Below, one piece after another: positions 11,774 to 21,591 of a DNA stretch of 64,000 nt. How positions within the stretch are numbered: position 1 is the stretch's first letter; each line of letters opens with the position of its first letter. The notes under the pieces were generated by a model that had not been told where the DNA came from, ran no database searches, and was given only the letters and a program-made list of their open reading frames with translations. The translations under genes were made by a program, and so were the position numbers. This DNA is from Paulinella micropora (taxonomy: Eukaryota; Cercozoa; Imbricatea; Euglyphida; Paulinellidae), in assembly GCA_019918135.1 (NCBI GenBank), contig WBZZ01004536.1, positions 145,157 to 209,156 of the forward strand, given 5' to 3'.

Positions 11774-11955
11774 TGTTTACCTTACATATCCAAGGTATAC
11801 CTTGAAATAGTCAAGGTATACCTTGAAATAGTCAAAGTCTACCTTAAACTAGTCAAGGTATACCTTGCAATATCAAGGTATACCTTGATATTCCAAGGTA
11901 TACCTTGAAATATCAAGGTGACATACATAGAAAGATAGATAGATAGACAGATAGT
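11691..11955. repeat. (TCTA)n, AAGGTATACCTT palindromic minisatellite and inverted (TAGA)n
   Basis: 11691-11773 is (TCTA)n. 11790-11922 holds six to seven copies of the palindrome AAGGTATACCTT spaced 20-25 bases apart by GAAATAGTC-like spacers. 11930-11955 is a short (GATA)n, the inverse of the first tract. The whole block is an imperfect foldback. Confidence 0.75.
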
Positions 11956-12120
11956 TTTTTGAAATTTTGACATGCGCCCCGAAGGTGATCGCAACTTCCG
12001 ACACAAGAATTTAATAGAGCTCATCAAGACTCGTCGAATGCAAAAAGAATTTTAGAAAAAACTCAAGTATTGCACTCGCTAGCATTTTTTGAAAATCCTC
12101 TGCCAGTCATAGTAGACGAC

Positions 12121-12184
12121 ACTCTATCTATCTATCTATCTATCTATCTATTTTTCTATCTTTCTTTCTCCCTATCTCTATCTA

Positions 12185-12216
<32 letters not shown>

Positions 12217-12217
12217 A

Positions 12218-12278
<61 letters not shown>

Positions 12279-12600
12279 CGCTGCGTTAATAAGAGTTCGA
12301 CGAGGAAGGAAACCTAATGAGGTCTCCTTAATAAAAAACTCTCGTCGAATTCCTACAGCTGCTTTTTTCGTTGCTTGTCTCTCTCTCTCTCTCTCTCTCT
12401 CTATTTCAATGCTTGCATTGAAATTTCAATGCAGTGAGCATTGAAATTTCAATGCATGCATTGAAATCACTTTTAAGCTTTCAATGCATGCATTAAAATT
12501 TCAATGCAGCGAGCATTAAAATTTCAATGCAGCGAGCATTGAAATTTCAATGCATGCATTGAAATCTTAAAAGTGATTTCAATGTGCTCGCTTGTAGGCG
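12121..12600. repeat. (CTAT)n and (CT)n microsatellites followed by a TGCATTGAAATTTCAATGCA block
   Basis: (CTAT)n at 12121-12152, (CT)n at about 12165-12274 and 12378-12403, and a palindromic repeat block at 12404-12585. The ORF crossing this region is low-complexity translation. Confidence 0.85.
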
Positions 12601-12746
12601 CCCGCAGGGACATAGGCGGACTTTTGAAAAAATGAAGCGGGTTTTATTATGTACGGACATAGGCCAGGGCTTTCCATATCTTGCACCTCAGGGTCAGAAA
12701 GATTTACGTTAGTTTGTTGGCAGCGATAGGTGCCATCCGTGCCGCA

Positions 12747-12821
12747 ATCCATGTTGCTGAAATATTTGCTGTGTTAGTAGTTCCATAATCCATGTTGCTG
12801 AATTATTTGCTGTGTTAGTAG
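12747..12821. repeat. Two tandem ~38-bp units
   Basis: AATCCATGTTGCTGAAATAT and what follows, to TGTGTTAGTAGT, is repeated once with one substitution. No function is evident. Confidence 0.6.
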
Positions 12822-12848
12822 TGTCACCTCATCAATGCGGTTACTGAC

Positions 12849-13340
12849 GTGCACCCCCCGCTGGAACTGCACATCATGGATGACGGCAATTTCACGAGCA
12901 CGGTTACTGGTGCACCAGGTGAGTTTCTTGGAGAGAACGAGCTTGTGGTAGGGGTTAAACAGCTAGGCAGCTGGCAGGGGGGAAACTGTAACTCGCTGAA
13001 GGGTAGAGAGCCCAGGACAGAGACAAGCAGAGAGTTAGGGATACTTAGTAAGTTAGTTTATTCAGAAACAAGAGATTTTCAGAAGTTGCACCGCCTCATA
13101 ATGTCAAGGGAGTATGTAGATGACTTCATCAGGTGCGCAAGGAGGCCAGCGCAAAGTACTAAAGGAAAAGGTCAAGCAAGAGTAGAAGCAAAAGGGGCAG
13201 GAAAAAGCCAAGAACACATGATAGTTAGTAAGGAGCAAGCCAAGAAAGAAAAGGGAAGAGAAAAGTGGTATTATCAAGACCAAAAGGACAGCCAAAAGAC
13301 AAACTTGGAAAACGAAGTAGAGCGCCTAGCGAGAAGGTGA
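12849..13340 (+). CDS. Hypothetical protein, 163 codons
   Basis: An open frame starting MHPPLELHIMDDGNF. The N-terminal half is mixed composition and the C-terminal half is very rich in Lys, Gln and Glu (QAKKEKGREKWYYQDQKD). No domain is recognised. It stands alone between repeat blocks with no related neighbour and could be an exon or chance ORF. Confidence 0.3.
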   Translation: MHPPLELHIMDDGNFTSTVTGAPGEFLGENELVVGVKQLGSWQGGNCNSLKGREPRTETSRELGILSKLVYSETRDFQKLHRLIMSREYVDDFIRCARRPAQSTKGKGQARVEAKGAGKSQEHMIVSKEQAKKEKGREKWYYQDQKDSQKTNLENEVERLARR

Positions 13341-13499
13341 GGGAATGGGGAGATCAAATGCAACGCCAAAACTACAGAACAAGAAGAAGAAGAAATAAAA
13401 GAAAAATGCAAATGATAGCATTTCAAAAATCCGAATGGTAACATTAAAAAAAATCTGTATGCTAGTGATCAAGTAATGTACTTTGAATACTGCCGGCAT

Positions 13500-14130
13500 T
13501 GAAGTGTATGCATCGCTACTTTTCGATGCGTGCATTGAAATCTCAATGCATGCATTGGAAACTTGCATTGATATTTCAATGCATGCATTCAAAATAATTC
13601 AACGCATGCATTGAGATTTCAGTGCATGATGCATTGAAATTTCAATGCATGCGTTGAAATTTCAATGCATGATGCATTGACATTTCAATGCATGCATTGA
13701 ATTGTTTTCAATGCATGCATTGAATTGTTTTCAATGCATGCGTTGAAATTTCAATGCATGATACATTGAACTTTCAATGCATGCATTGAATTGTTTTCAA
13801 TGCATGCATTGAAATTTCAATGCATGGTGCATTAAACTTTCAATGCATGCATTGAATCTTTCAATACATGCATTGAAAATTTTTTCAATGCATGCATTGA
13901 AATCGTTGACTCCGGACTCCGGTATTTTTATTAAACCCCCGGCGTGTTGACTAGGCTGAATTTCAATGCATGCTTTGCCAACAACGATGCATGCATTGAA
14001 ATTTCAATGTATGCATTCAAAAAATCTGATGCATGCATTGAAAAATTTTATATCATTGTTTCAATGCATGCATTGAAAGTTAACGCATGCATTGAAAAAA
14101 TCTTCAATTCATGCATTGAAAAAAGTTCGT
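13500..14130. repeat. TGCATTGAAATTTCAATGCA repeat block 3, left of the virus-like element
   Basis: Long array of the palindromic unit with TTGAATTGTTTTCAATGCAT variants, interrupted at 13905-13960 by unique sequence. It ends about 0.5 kb before the left terminal repeat of the integrated element. 14131-14653 has an AT-rich tract and unique sequence with no recognisable gene. Confidence 0.8.
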
Positions 14131-15001
14131 AGTGTAATATTAATTATATATATATACTTATAAAACGAATGGTTCTCCTTTGTGTTGAAGTTGATTCGGA
14201 TGAAAAATCGTCCTGACACCACCCGTTGCCAAAAGCAGTTCTACCATACCTTCTCCAAACTTGTGGGAGAATTTTGGGGTCTGGGGTGGCGAGACTATCA
14301 GGTGGCACCTGCCGTGTGTATTTGAGCCAAATACTACGCCAGGGGCGAATTCCGACCGAATGTCAACCAGCTTCGAAAAACCTTGCTTTGTTTGTGTCTC
14401 CTTTCGTATACGTAGCGTGTTGATAACTTTGTAGCTTTGAAGTATATACAGGTAGATTATACTCTTCAATCAATCGATATATTGAAATCCTATTGAAAAC
14501 TGTCGATGTCACGTGCACTGCTTACAGTTAGTTTGTAATGTATTCACACAAGCCGCTAGAGCAGGCTGAAAATTTAAACTATGTTTCGTGTCAAGTTGCT
14601 TTATTGAAAATTTTCACAGAACGCTATGAGAGACATCGACTAAATCTCTGTTAAACTGCGTGTATATGGTTTATGTGTCTTTTCGTCTAAATCTCTCTTA
14701 ATGTGCTTAGTTTGATAAATTTATGTTAAACATTTGACACTTTTTTGTTTTCTATGTATGTTTTCTATGTGTCAAATGTTGGTTTTTCATATTTTTAAGG
14801 CTTGTTTCATACTTTGCTGTTGGACAAGTCGTGGATACATAAATGATCATCACCCAAAAAATGGGGGGAAGGGGGGGGGTAGGGGGGATACATATGAAAC
14901 ATACAAAAGAAAAATATTTTCTCGCGGAATTAGAGACATGGTTTCCAATGAAAAACTTGTCCAGACAGAATTCTGATTTTCTGTTTTTAGCCTACAAACA
15001 G

Positions 15002-15021
15002 CCCAACACCGCGGTGTTGGG
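15002..15021. promoter_or_regulatory. Perfect 20-bp palindrome in left TIR
   Basis: CCCAACACCGCGGTGTTGGG is fully self-complementary. It is repeated in the right TIR (about 37074-37093). It lies about 350 bases from the element end, in non-coding sequence. Possible roles are a replication origin or a binding/resolution site for the recombinase; neither is shown. Confidence 0.5.
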
Positions 15022-15133
15022 GTGTTGCTGGTGATATTCGCGGAAATAGAATTTTCTAGAATTCTGGAATATTTTATCCTTTTCCTTTTTTGACCAAAAT
15101 TGGTGGCACCGGCTCAGCCATAACGATATTATT

Positions 15134-15458
15134 TTAGAATTGGAGGGTTTTTAAATATTCTACATTAGGATCTGTTTGTTTCTCTTTTTCTATCTGTTTG
15201 AGATATTCCCCTTTGTATTTATCCAATACTACTTTATTAATTTCTCTGTATTTCTTTGTTGCTCTTGGATCTTATCCTTATTTTTCCTGTAATATTCCCG
15301 TCGTTGTTATTTATCTTATCCTTGTTTGCTTCTCTGTATTTCCTTTGATGCTCTCTAATTTTGTCCTTATTATTTTCCACATACTTTGCCCTATATCGTT
15401 GCCTCTTTGGATCAGGAAGGTTGAACACCACCTTTATCTCTTCTATGGTAGAACTCAT
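15134..15458 (-). pseudogene. TIR-encoded small basic repeat protein (left copy)
   Basis: Starts at an ATG at 15458 preceded by TATATA. The N-terminus reads MSSTIEEIKVVFNLPDPKRQ, followed by repeats of the type KYREANKDKI. After about 50 codons the frame changes, and a second change restores a third frame ending at the stop 15134-15136; the later segments again show YRKNKDK and KYREINK. Such YREANK repeats accompany endonucleases in giant viruses and related elements, but no nuclease domain is visible. Function unknown. Confidence 0.55.
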
Positions 15459-15549
15459 TATATATGTACGATGTATAGTAATACTTAATATATAATTCAA
15501 CAGGATGAATATAAGAGCAGGGTGAGTGAAAAATATCTTCTCCTGTTGC

Positions 15550-15780
15550 TGTCCGACCTTAAGGTCGGCCACGGCCGAGTCGGTTTTTCAAAGGTCGGCC
15601 ACTTTTCGGTTATTAAATTTCAATATTTATTATATAATTCTTCTTCCTATTACATCTGTCCTACCTGTCCGACCTTTTATTAAGAAATTGAACATTTTTC
15701 TTCCTCTCCAGTTTTATTACAAGATGTAAAATAATATTTCCAGCCAGGGGGGTCGGCCTAGGCCAGGTCGGCCTTCATTA
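15550..15780. promoter_or_regulatory. Cluster of GGTCGG motifs in left TIR
   Basis: Between 15550 and 15775 the hexamer GGTCGG or its complement occurs seven or more times, including the perfect palindrome CCGACCTTAAGGTCGG at about 15553-15568 and GGTCGGCCTAGGCCAGGTCG near 15751. It is duplicated in the right TIR (36320-36545). The clustering in GC-poor sequence suggests repeated protein-binding sites. Confidence 0.45.
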
Positions 15781-15934
15781 ATACTAAGACGAATTGTCTC
15801 ACTTAGCCTGCTCAATACCACACTCAGGTGGCCGAGTCGTTTTCAACCGCGTTTTTGTATTTTTGGCGGGGATGTTCAATTATTAAACTATTTTTTATTT
15901 AGAAAAAATATAGACTTGTCTTATATACACTAAG

Positions 15935-17210
15935 ATGTGGAGCGAAGATGACAAGAAGTTTGTTAGGCAGTTAAGAGTTGCTACTACTGAAAGTAAAATT
16001 TATGAAGTCGTGTCAAACTTCTACGATAGTGAGTTGAAACCAAGTATCGCCTTTCATAATGCTATTATATCGCTATTTAGCACACCAACGAGTGATGAAG
16101 AGGTGCTTGAGGCACTAAAAGTCATATATCTGAAATATGCTATTGTGTATCCTAATTTGAATGGTAGAAGACAAAGACTTTCTGAGGTGAGAAAAAAAGC
16201 AATAGAGCCTTATCAAAGTGAAAAAGTATATGAAATGAGCAAACTTGATAAGTATTTTAATCTGAAAGAAAGATGTCAAAGCCAAAAACGAACAAAAAAT
16301 ACAGATTGATGTCCGCGATGTAATGGCTAAAATGAATGATATGATATTAAGTAATGACCCTTATCTTAAACTACTTGCTTTGATAATAGCAATTGGAGCA
16401 AGGCCTGTGGAAATATTTGATAAAAACACATATGAATTAATACCAGATAAACCTTCTTGGTTGCGAGTGAATAACCTAGCAAAAAAGAGGGAAGGACAAA
16501 AAAAGAATTGGACTGAGAGGCCTGTTGTCCTTTTTACTCCCCAGTTCGTAATAGAAAAAGTAAATTCAATACGGAACCATTTCAAAAAGAAAAAAGCAAT
16601 CATCAACAGCGAGGGTGTGCTTGATAAACAAAAGAATAACGAATTAAACAAAAGAATTATCAAAATCTTCCCTTGGCTATCGGAATACACACAGAAGAGT
16701 AGTATGTTGCGAAAACTATATGCTAGTTTGTCGTATAGTAATTTCGCCAATCCGAAATGAGAGAATTTTAATACATGGGTTTCCAACGTGTTGGGGCACG
16801 GCGATATGCTCACTTCATTTAGTTATAGTTGGGTTAATGTGGCCGATCCAGAAGAAATTAAGGCAGAAGGGATTAAAACAGAATTAGAGGAGTTGAGACG
16901 CAAAATAGATTTATGTCTGAATTTAAATAATACTAATGAAACTGAAAGCAAAAACGGAGACGAAGAAAGCAAATATCAACCATTAGGAAAAAGTGATAGC
17001 AGAGAGGATAAGTATAAATTGCTTGAGCAGATTTACAATGATAACCCGAATATTACAAATACTAAACTACGACAATTAAGCAAGATTGGAGCCGTTATTG
17101 TCAATAAGTTTATCAAAGAGAAAAAAGCAGCGCCACAAGAAGAACAATCGGAGGAAGCAAAGCCATTAAGAAGAAGCACAAGAAATAAAAACAAAAAGAT
17201 TAATATTTAA
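15935..17210 (+). pseudogene. Tyrosine recombinase (one frameshift, one internal stop)
   Basis: Integrase/telomere-resolvase class tyrosine recombinase, first gene inside the left TIR. The three pieces join into one protein of about 420 residues. The frame changes near 16272 and an in-frame TGA sits at 16758-16760. Catalytic-type motifs: Arg in IGARPVEIF (about 16400), LRKLYASLSY (Arg of box II, about 16708), and LGHGDMLTSFSYSW (about 16789), where a Tyr can serve as nucleophile. The C-terminus has an HTH-like stretch (NTKLRQLSKIGAVIVNKF) and a basic tail. The GARPVEI and LRKLYA spacing recalls protelomerases, but that is a guess. The likely role is integration or end resolution. Confidence 0.75.
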
Positions 17211-17475
17211 CAACGATTAAAGGCGGTTCCCCATATCTTGCTCTAATATTAGACTCTCGTCTATAGCATTTAATGGAGCAGATTGTGAAAAACTCAATAC
17301 TATCTACACCATAAAAATTACCTGCTATAATTGGGGGGTGCGACTGGAATGTGCGAGACAAGCCACATATATTACAAATTTCTTTTAAATAATTCTGCTG
17401 GGGCATTTCTGAATAAACAAATGTTCTTATATGTCCAACTATATCGCTTGGCAATTCTCCTATTATTACCGACAT
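17200..17475 (-). CDS. Hypothetical small Cys-containing protein
   Basis: 91 codons from an ATG at 17475, convergent with the recombinase gene and overlapping its end by 11 bases. The N-terminus ELPSDIVGHIRTFVY resembles the start of an F-box-like helix, and the body has two Cys pairs (CNIC and CSIKC) that could bind zinc. The start is 24 bases from the divergent gene at 17500, with TATATAA-like sequence between them. Not recognised further. Confidence 0.5.
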   Translation of the reverse strand: MSVIIGELPSDIVGHIRTFVYSEMPQQNYLKEICNICGLSRTFQSHPPIIAGNFYGVDSIEFFTICSIKCYRRESNIRARYGEPPLIVVKY

Positions 17476-17499
17476 ATTTTATATTATATAAAATATAAA

Positions 17500-18704
17500 A
17501 TGAACCTTTTTGGTCAAAGCACGAATACACCATCGTCATCAACTACATCGTCGTCGTCTTCTTTATCTATTGATAGCATAAAAGACGCATTACCAACAAC
17601 CGCCTTCGGAGAATTGCGAACGGCTACTCTGTCGCAAGTATTACAAAATGTATTTACATATGGTATTAATACGCGGTTTTTTGACAAAACAGAAACAAAC
17701 GGCGGGGTGGTATCAACTGCTAATTCAATGGCGGTTTTGACTACATCGGCCTCAGGTAATTCAACCGCACAGATTACGACTATTGAGCGAGCCAAATATA
17801 GAAGTGGTATGGGTTTAGTTGCTAGATTTGCCGCATAGTTTCCATCATCCATTGCAGCAGACACTTTCAATCGCGATATTTGCATAGGCACACCAGCAGA
17901 TAATTTATGTTTTAGGCAATTAAACTTGGGAATGTCCGTTGTAATAACGGCGGGAAGTGTAGAAAATGTGGTCAGTCAATATGCGTGGAATGTTGATAAA
18001 TGTAATAATATTGGAAACTTCCCCACGATTGATTTTTACTAAATTAAATGTGTTTGAAATAGTTGTTCAGTATCTGGGCAGTGGTCAAATTACATTCAAA
18101 ATAGAAACCCGCGATTAAATATGCGAGCACTGCTACCACTCCATCATTAGATCAGGCGGCGTTTGCTATTTATGCGAAGGCGTATTCATCAAGTCTGGCA
18201 TCCGTTGTAATGAAAACTGCTAGCATGTTTTTGGCAGTTGAAGGGAATATTGATCGGACTATTGCTATAACTAACTCGTATGATAATGTTAAGAGTATAG
18301 GATCAACTGAGAATGCCATATTTACTATTAGAAACCGCGCCACATTCAACAGCAAAACGAATTACAACATAATCTACTTTGAGAATTTATGTATTAGCAA
18401 TTCAGACACTAAAACGTGTATCGCAAGAATTATTCTTAATACCACATTTGGAGGAACACCTTCTTATTAAAATTACGATACAAACACATGGTTAGCAGAA
18501 GTTGATACGGCAGGAACTACAAGAACGGGCGGAAGTGTGATGTTCACATATGTGTTGTCTGGTGGTTCGTCAATATACATTGATTTGTCTCAATATAATA
18601 TCAAGATAGGGTCAATTAAAACATTTACTGTATCCGCACAAAATACAAGCGGTGGAACCGCGAGTATTTACGCTTCATTAAAATGGATTGAAGATAAGAT
18701 TTAA
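17500..18704 (+). pseudogene. Phage-like adhesin/tail-fibre-type protein, broken
   Basis: Begins MNLFGQSTNTPSSS at an ATG at 17500. The segment NGGVVSTANSMAVLTTSASG, then YRSGMGLVARFAA and GTPADNLCF, and later a jelly-roll-like end (YIDLSQYNIKIGSIKTF, ASIYASLKWIEDKI) match a fibre/adhesin pattern I associate with cyanophages and some algal viruses. The frame is interrupted by a TAG at 17836, a TAA near 18040, at least one frame change before 18210, and a TAA at 18468; reading continues in frame to a stop at 18702-18704. Likely a former virion surface or receptor-binding protein. Its first residues match the gene at 31488. Confidence 0.55.
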
Positions 18705-18754
18705 ACAAAAAAAATACTTTATTTATTCTTAAGCATCAACTTTCTTTTCTATCT

Positions 18755-18991
18755 CTATTGACATTTTTTTATGTATTCAAAATCCCTACCCTTAATTAAT
18801 TTTTCTGTTGTAGGTGCGTGATTTTTCTTCAAATATATGTAAAACTGATCAATATTGACACCGCAGGGGATTAGATATTTATGTTGTCGTTGCCGTCGTA
18901 AGTTGATGTTTTTTGTCAGAGTGAATAGTGTATCTAAATTTTCTATAAATGTCATTATATTTATGTATTTTCTTTTTTTCAGTTTAAGCAT
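18755..18991 (-). CDS. Hypothetical small basic protein
   Basis: 78 codons, ATG at 18991, overlapping the stop of the minor capsid gene by 8 bases, so probably co-transcribed with it. It is Lys/Asn/Tyr-rich without recognised domain. As the last gene of the morphogenesis block it may be a minor virion component, which is inference from position only. Confidence 0.5.
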   Translation of the reverse strand: MLKLKKRKYINIMTFIENLDTLFTLTKNINLRRQRQHKYLIPCGVNIDQFYIYLKKNHAPTTEKLIKGRDFEYIKKCQ

Positions 18992-19751
18992 GATAGGCCT
19001 TTAAGAGAATTGAAACTTCAAAATTGACAGGATATTCAAGGACATTGCCACTCGCATTTCGAATGACGATATCAATAGTTCTTAAACTTTTCGTTGTATT
19101 AAATGGCACATAATCGGCAACATCGTTTGATGATTCAAAGTAGCACTGGACTCCATAGGGCTTATCTAAATTGCATTTACCAACGACAGAAAAATTACCA
19201 TTTGCTTCAACTAACCCAGACTGATTCAATGCACGGCTATGCACATAAACTGCTGTTTCACCAATTAGATTTACTATGGATTGCATTGTGCTACTCGCCG
19301 CCGCCGAAATATCGGCAGTTAGTCCTATCTTGTCTCTAATCGTGCTATTATCGTAATCAAAAGCATACGCATCACCAGTGAAAGCGAAATTCAATTTATT
19401 AACGGAGTTCAAAGTTATAACCACAGAGTTTGGGGTAATTGCTGAATTAATTGCAGTTTGAAGGGTGGTAATAAATGTATCAATGGTGTATTGATTTTCT
19501 GTTACGATTGCCGTTTTTGTAGCAGATCCAGTTGTTTTAATCAATGTGAGAGTGTTGGCATAACTCGGTATGTTTGGGAAAACATTTGGAATAGAGATAC
19601 TCTTAACGACATAAGCACTGATTATATCAATATTACGACCAGTTGCTGGGAGATCAACAACGAAACGGCCATTGTGAGTAGAAGCGGATTTTGATTCTGT
19701 TTTATCACTTGAGGAGACGCGAAGGAGGAATTTTTTTTGTTCGCTTTTCAT
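18984..19751 (-). CDS. Minor capsid protein (penton-like, single jelly roll)
   Basis: Intact 255-residue ORF from the ATG at 19751 (MKSEQKKFLLRVSSSDKTES). The N-terminal FLLRVSSSDKTE, VVKSISIPNVFPNI and the NQYTIDTFITTLQTAINSA segment match the minor capsid pattern of Polinton-like viruses and virophages, where a penton protein with a single jelly roll closes the vertices. It lies directly downstream of the MCP C-terminal part on the same strand, the usual MCP/mCP pairing. It is one of the few apparently intact structural genes here. Confidence 0.75.
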   Translation of the reverse strand: MKSEQKKFLLRVSSSDKTESKSASTHNGRFVVDLPATGRNIDIISAYVVKSISIPNVFPNIPSYANTLTLIKTTGSATKTAIVTENQYTIDTFITTLQTAINSAITPNSVVITLNSVNKLNFAFTGDAYAFDYDNSTIRDKIGLTADISAAASSTMQSIVNLIGETAVYVHSRALNQSGLVEANGNFSVVGKCNLDKPYGVQCYFESSNDVADYVPFNTTKSLRTIDIVIRNASGNVLEYPVNFEVSILLKAYHA

Positions 19752-19891
19752 CTTCAAGATTGCTTATCGTAAATGACATCGCTATATTATAAAACATATT
19801 ATTATTTTTTAAATTTTTTTATTGTTTTACGACACATCTACTAGGGTAGATAGATGCGACTTTGACATATTTCAATCAAGCAGTGATAGCC

Positions 19892-20780
19892 TTATTTGTA
19901 GCCATAATCAGAAGCATACCGAAGAGTAACTTCAGCAGTTCGCGAATTATTAACTGTAAGACCAGACGCTCCAATATGCGGAGACTGATTGAGAGTTTGG
20001 ACATTGGTGGCAAATCCTCCGTTTGTAGCAGTAGTGGCAAGTCCGGCAGAATACCAATAGCGAAAGTCTTCAAGAGAAACAGAGGAAGTCATATAAGCAT
20101 CACGAATACCCATAGTCGCTTGGAGATTGGTAATATACAATTCTGCGCACCCTCGCTGAACGGAGGCAAGTGTATCGGTGCTTCCTCCTATTTCCATCTT
20201 CTGCTGTGGAGCATACCAATCACCAATACGACATTGATATTGTCTATAAGGCATTTGAGCAGTTCCCAAGTTATCAATGCTAGCATTATCAGAAAGCACA
20301 TTCTGAGTTACGATATACAAGCACTGAGCACGGGCAACGGCCTTATTTACTTGAAGATTAAAATCAACAGACGTTCCTGGATTTGCTTTTTGATTGTAAT
20401 ATGTTTCGTAAGTGTATGGAAGCCCATCCTTGCTTCCCATCTGTTCCAAAATATTTCTCTGGACGCCAGGAGCAAGTGAGAAGGTTTCCAACATTACAAC
20501 TGGATTTGCCATGGTGTAAGTGAGAGGAGTGCCAGTAAAAACAGTGGGAACACCACCAGTAGCAGTTCCAATAATAGTCATGCTTCCTGTGGCGGGGCAA
20601 ATGTCAAACGAAGCCTCATACCACTAATCAAAGAGGGAGGAATGAGAGTTTCCTCATTAAACACTCCCGAAAAGTAATGAAGAGGAATACAAAGTCTCAA
20701 ATAATTGCCAGTCGCAACACTACCAGCAGTGGGGACATTGAGTGCAAAATTAACAACTGAAGGGTCAGTAACATTAGAAC
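19892..20780 (-). pseudogene. Major capsid protein, C-terminal two thirds
   Basis: Double jelly-roll MCP fragment of about 295 residues. The upstream part reads DPSVVNFALNVP, then LCIPLHYFSGVFNEETLIPP and GMRLRLTFAPPQEA. A one-base frameshift near 20580 leads into MTIIGTATGG, and the rest continues to a stop at 19892, with the typical ARAQCLYIVTQN and LEDFRYWYSAG. The N-terminal jelly-roll part is missing: at about 20780 the frame runs backwards into the end of a GIY-YIG nuclease. The missing part is found on the opposite strand at 26674-27080. It forms the icosahedral shell in related viruses. Confidence 0.75.
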
Positions 20781-21056
20781 TATTTCTAATCCATTCACCT
20801 TCTTTACGAAGTAATGGATTTACATTATCACATGGGTAGTCTTCAAGTAATTCAATGTAATCATCCCCATATTTTAATATTTCAAAACTTGAATATGTTC
20901 CTTTTTTTTGCCAGACATATATTCTCTATAAGTTTGCCTATGTCGTCCAAGTCGTTGAGCCAATGTCTGTGTAGTTGAACCAATATATATTTGGTCTGTC
21001 TGATGCGACCTAATCGCATAAATCTTACCTTTCTTACAATCTCCAACCCGTGGCAT
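20780..21056 (-). pseudogene. GIY-YIG endonuclease, N-terminal part
   Basis: The ATG at 21056 starts MPRVGDCKKGKIYAIRSHQT, followed by DQIYIGSTTQTLAQRLGRH: the KIYAI and IYIG elements are the GIY and YIG strands and the following Arg/His are catalytic positions. A one-base shift in the A8 run (20902-20909 on the plus strand) moves the frame, after which FEILKYGDDYIELLEDYPC and EGEWIRN complete the domain. The normal C-terminal continuation is absent; the frame runs into the MCP instead. The matching tail is on the plus strand from 27085. Confidence 0.75.
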
Positions 21057-21098
21057 ATTGTCTATCCTTTGTTATTATTATGTATCGTTATCTTTAAA

Positions 21099-21330
21099 TC
21101 ATAAATTACCGCATTCATATATATGTGTCATATACCATCTATTATCACCCGCACACATTAAAGGCAGTGCCTCATCAAAACTGCGACACATATTATTTCC
21201 GTTATTTATGAAAACACACTTAAACCCTGTATCTACACCTTGCTTTATACAATAAGCACAACTCTCATTCTTTTTTCTGAGTATCGCAAGTAAAAGTCGC
21301 AGGCAGTCCGAGCAATTGCCGAGCACACGA
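21099..21330 (-). CDS. Hypothetical Cys-rich small protein
   Basis: Open frame of about 75 codons with Cys pairs CSDC and CAYC and several single Cys, suggesting zinc binding. There is no ATG in this frame (the first possible codon is GTG), so the true start may be lost by a frameshift: an ATG near 21344 lies in another frame. Function unknown. Confidence 0.35.
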
Positions 21331-21348
21331 ATAGCAATATTAATAACA

Positions 21349-21567
21349 TTATATATTATCTTTTTGTTTGATTATGTTATTATAAATCACTTGTCGTTGC
21401 TTATCTGATAGCGGTAAGCGGTAAAGTATATTTTCAGGTTTTCTAAAAATATCGGGGTTTCTATTCACTAAGTTCTGAGTGATGCGGATTTGGTTTATCT
21501 CCTTTCCAAGTTTTTCCAACTCTTCAAGTTGTTGCTCGTCTTTGCTTTTTTCTTTTTTATTATCCAT
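21349..21567 (-). CDS. Hypothetical charged protein
   Basis: 72 codons from the ATG at 21567 (MDNKKEKSKDEQQLEELEKL), predicted helical/coiled coil at the start, ending LSDKQRQVIYNNIIKQKDNI. It is divergent from the large PLA2-like gene with only 24 bases between the ATGs. No family recognised. Confidence 0.55.
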   Translation of the reverse strand: MDNKKEKSKDEQQLEELEKLGKEINQIRITQNLVNRNPDIFRKPENILYRLPLSDKQRQVIYNNIIKQKDNI

Positions 21568-21591
21568 GTTATATAATAGCGGATTAAAAAA
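21568..21591. promoter_or_regulatory. Compact bidirectional promoter region
   Basis: Only 24 bases separate two divergent ATGs and they contain TTATATAATA. Similar TATATAAT-like sequences stand 5-20 bases before other element genes (17500, 25570, 26191 and, on the minus strand, 32773, 35898 and 36167). Confidence 0.45.

Larger units (their letters stand above)
14654..15865 (+). repeat. Left terminal inverted repeat
   Basis: Inverse of 36231-37449, matching from AAACTGCGTGTATATGG at the outer end to AAAAATACAAAAACGCGG at the inner end, with only scattered differences (mainly the length of a G run near 14865-14885). It contains a small basic-protein gene, a perfect 20-bp palindrome at 15002-15021 and several GGTCGG motifs. 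Confidence 0.9.

Noticed and set aside
20364-20600. Minus-strand 78-codon His/Trp/Cys-rich ORF
   Set aside because: Shadow frame of the major capsid protein.
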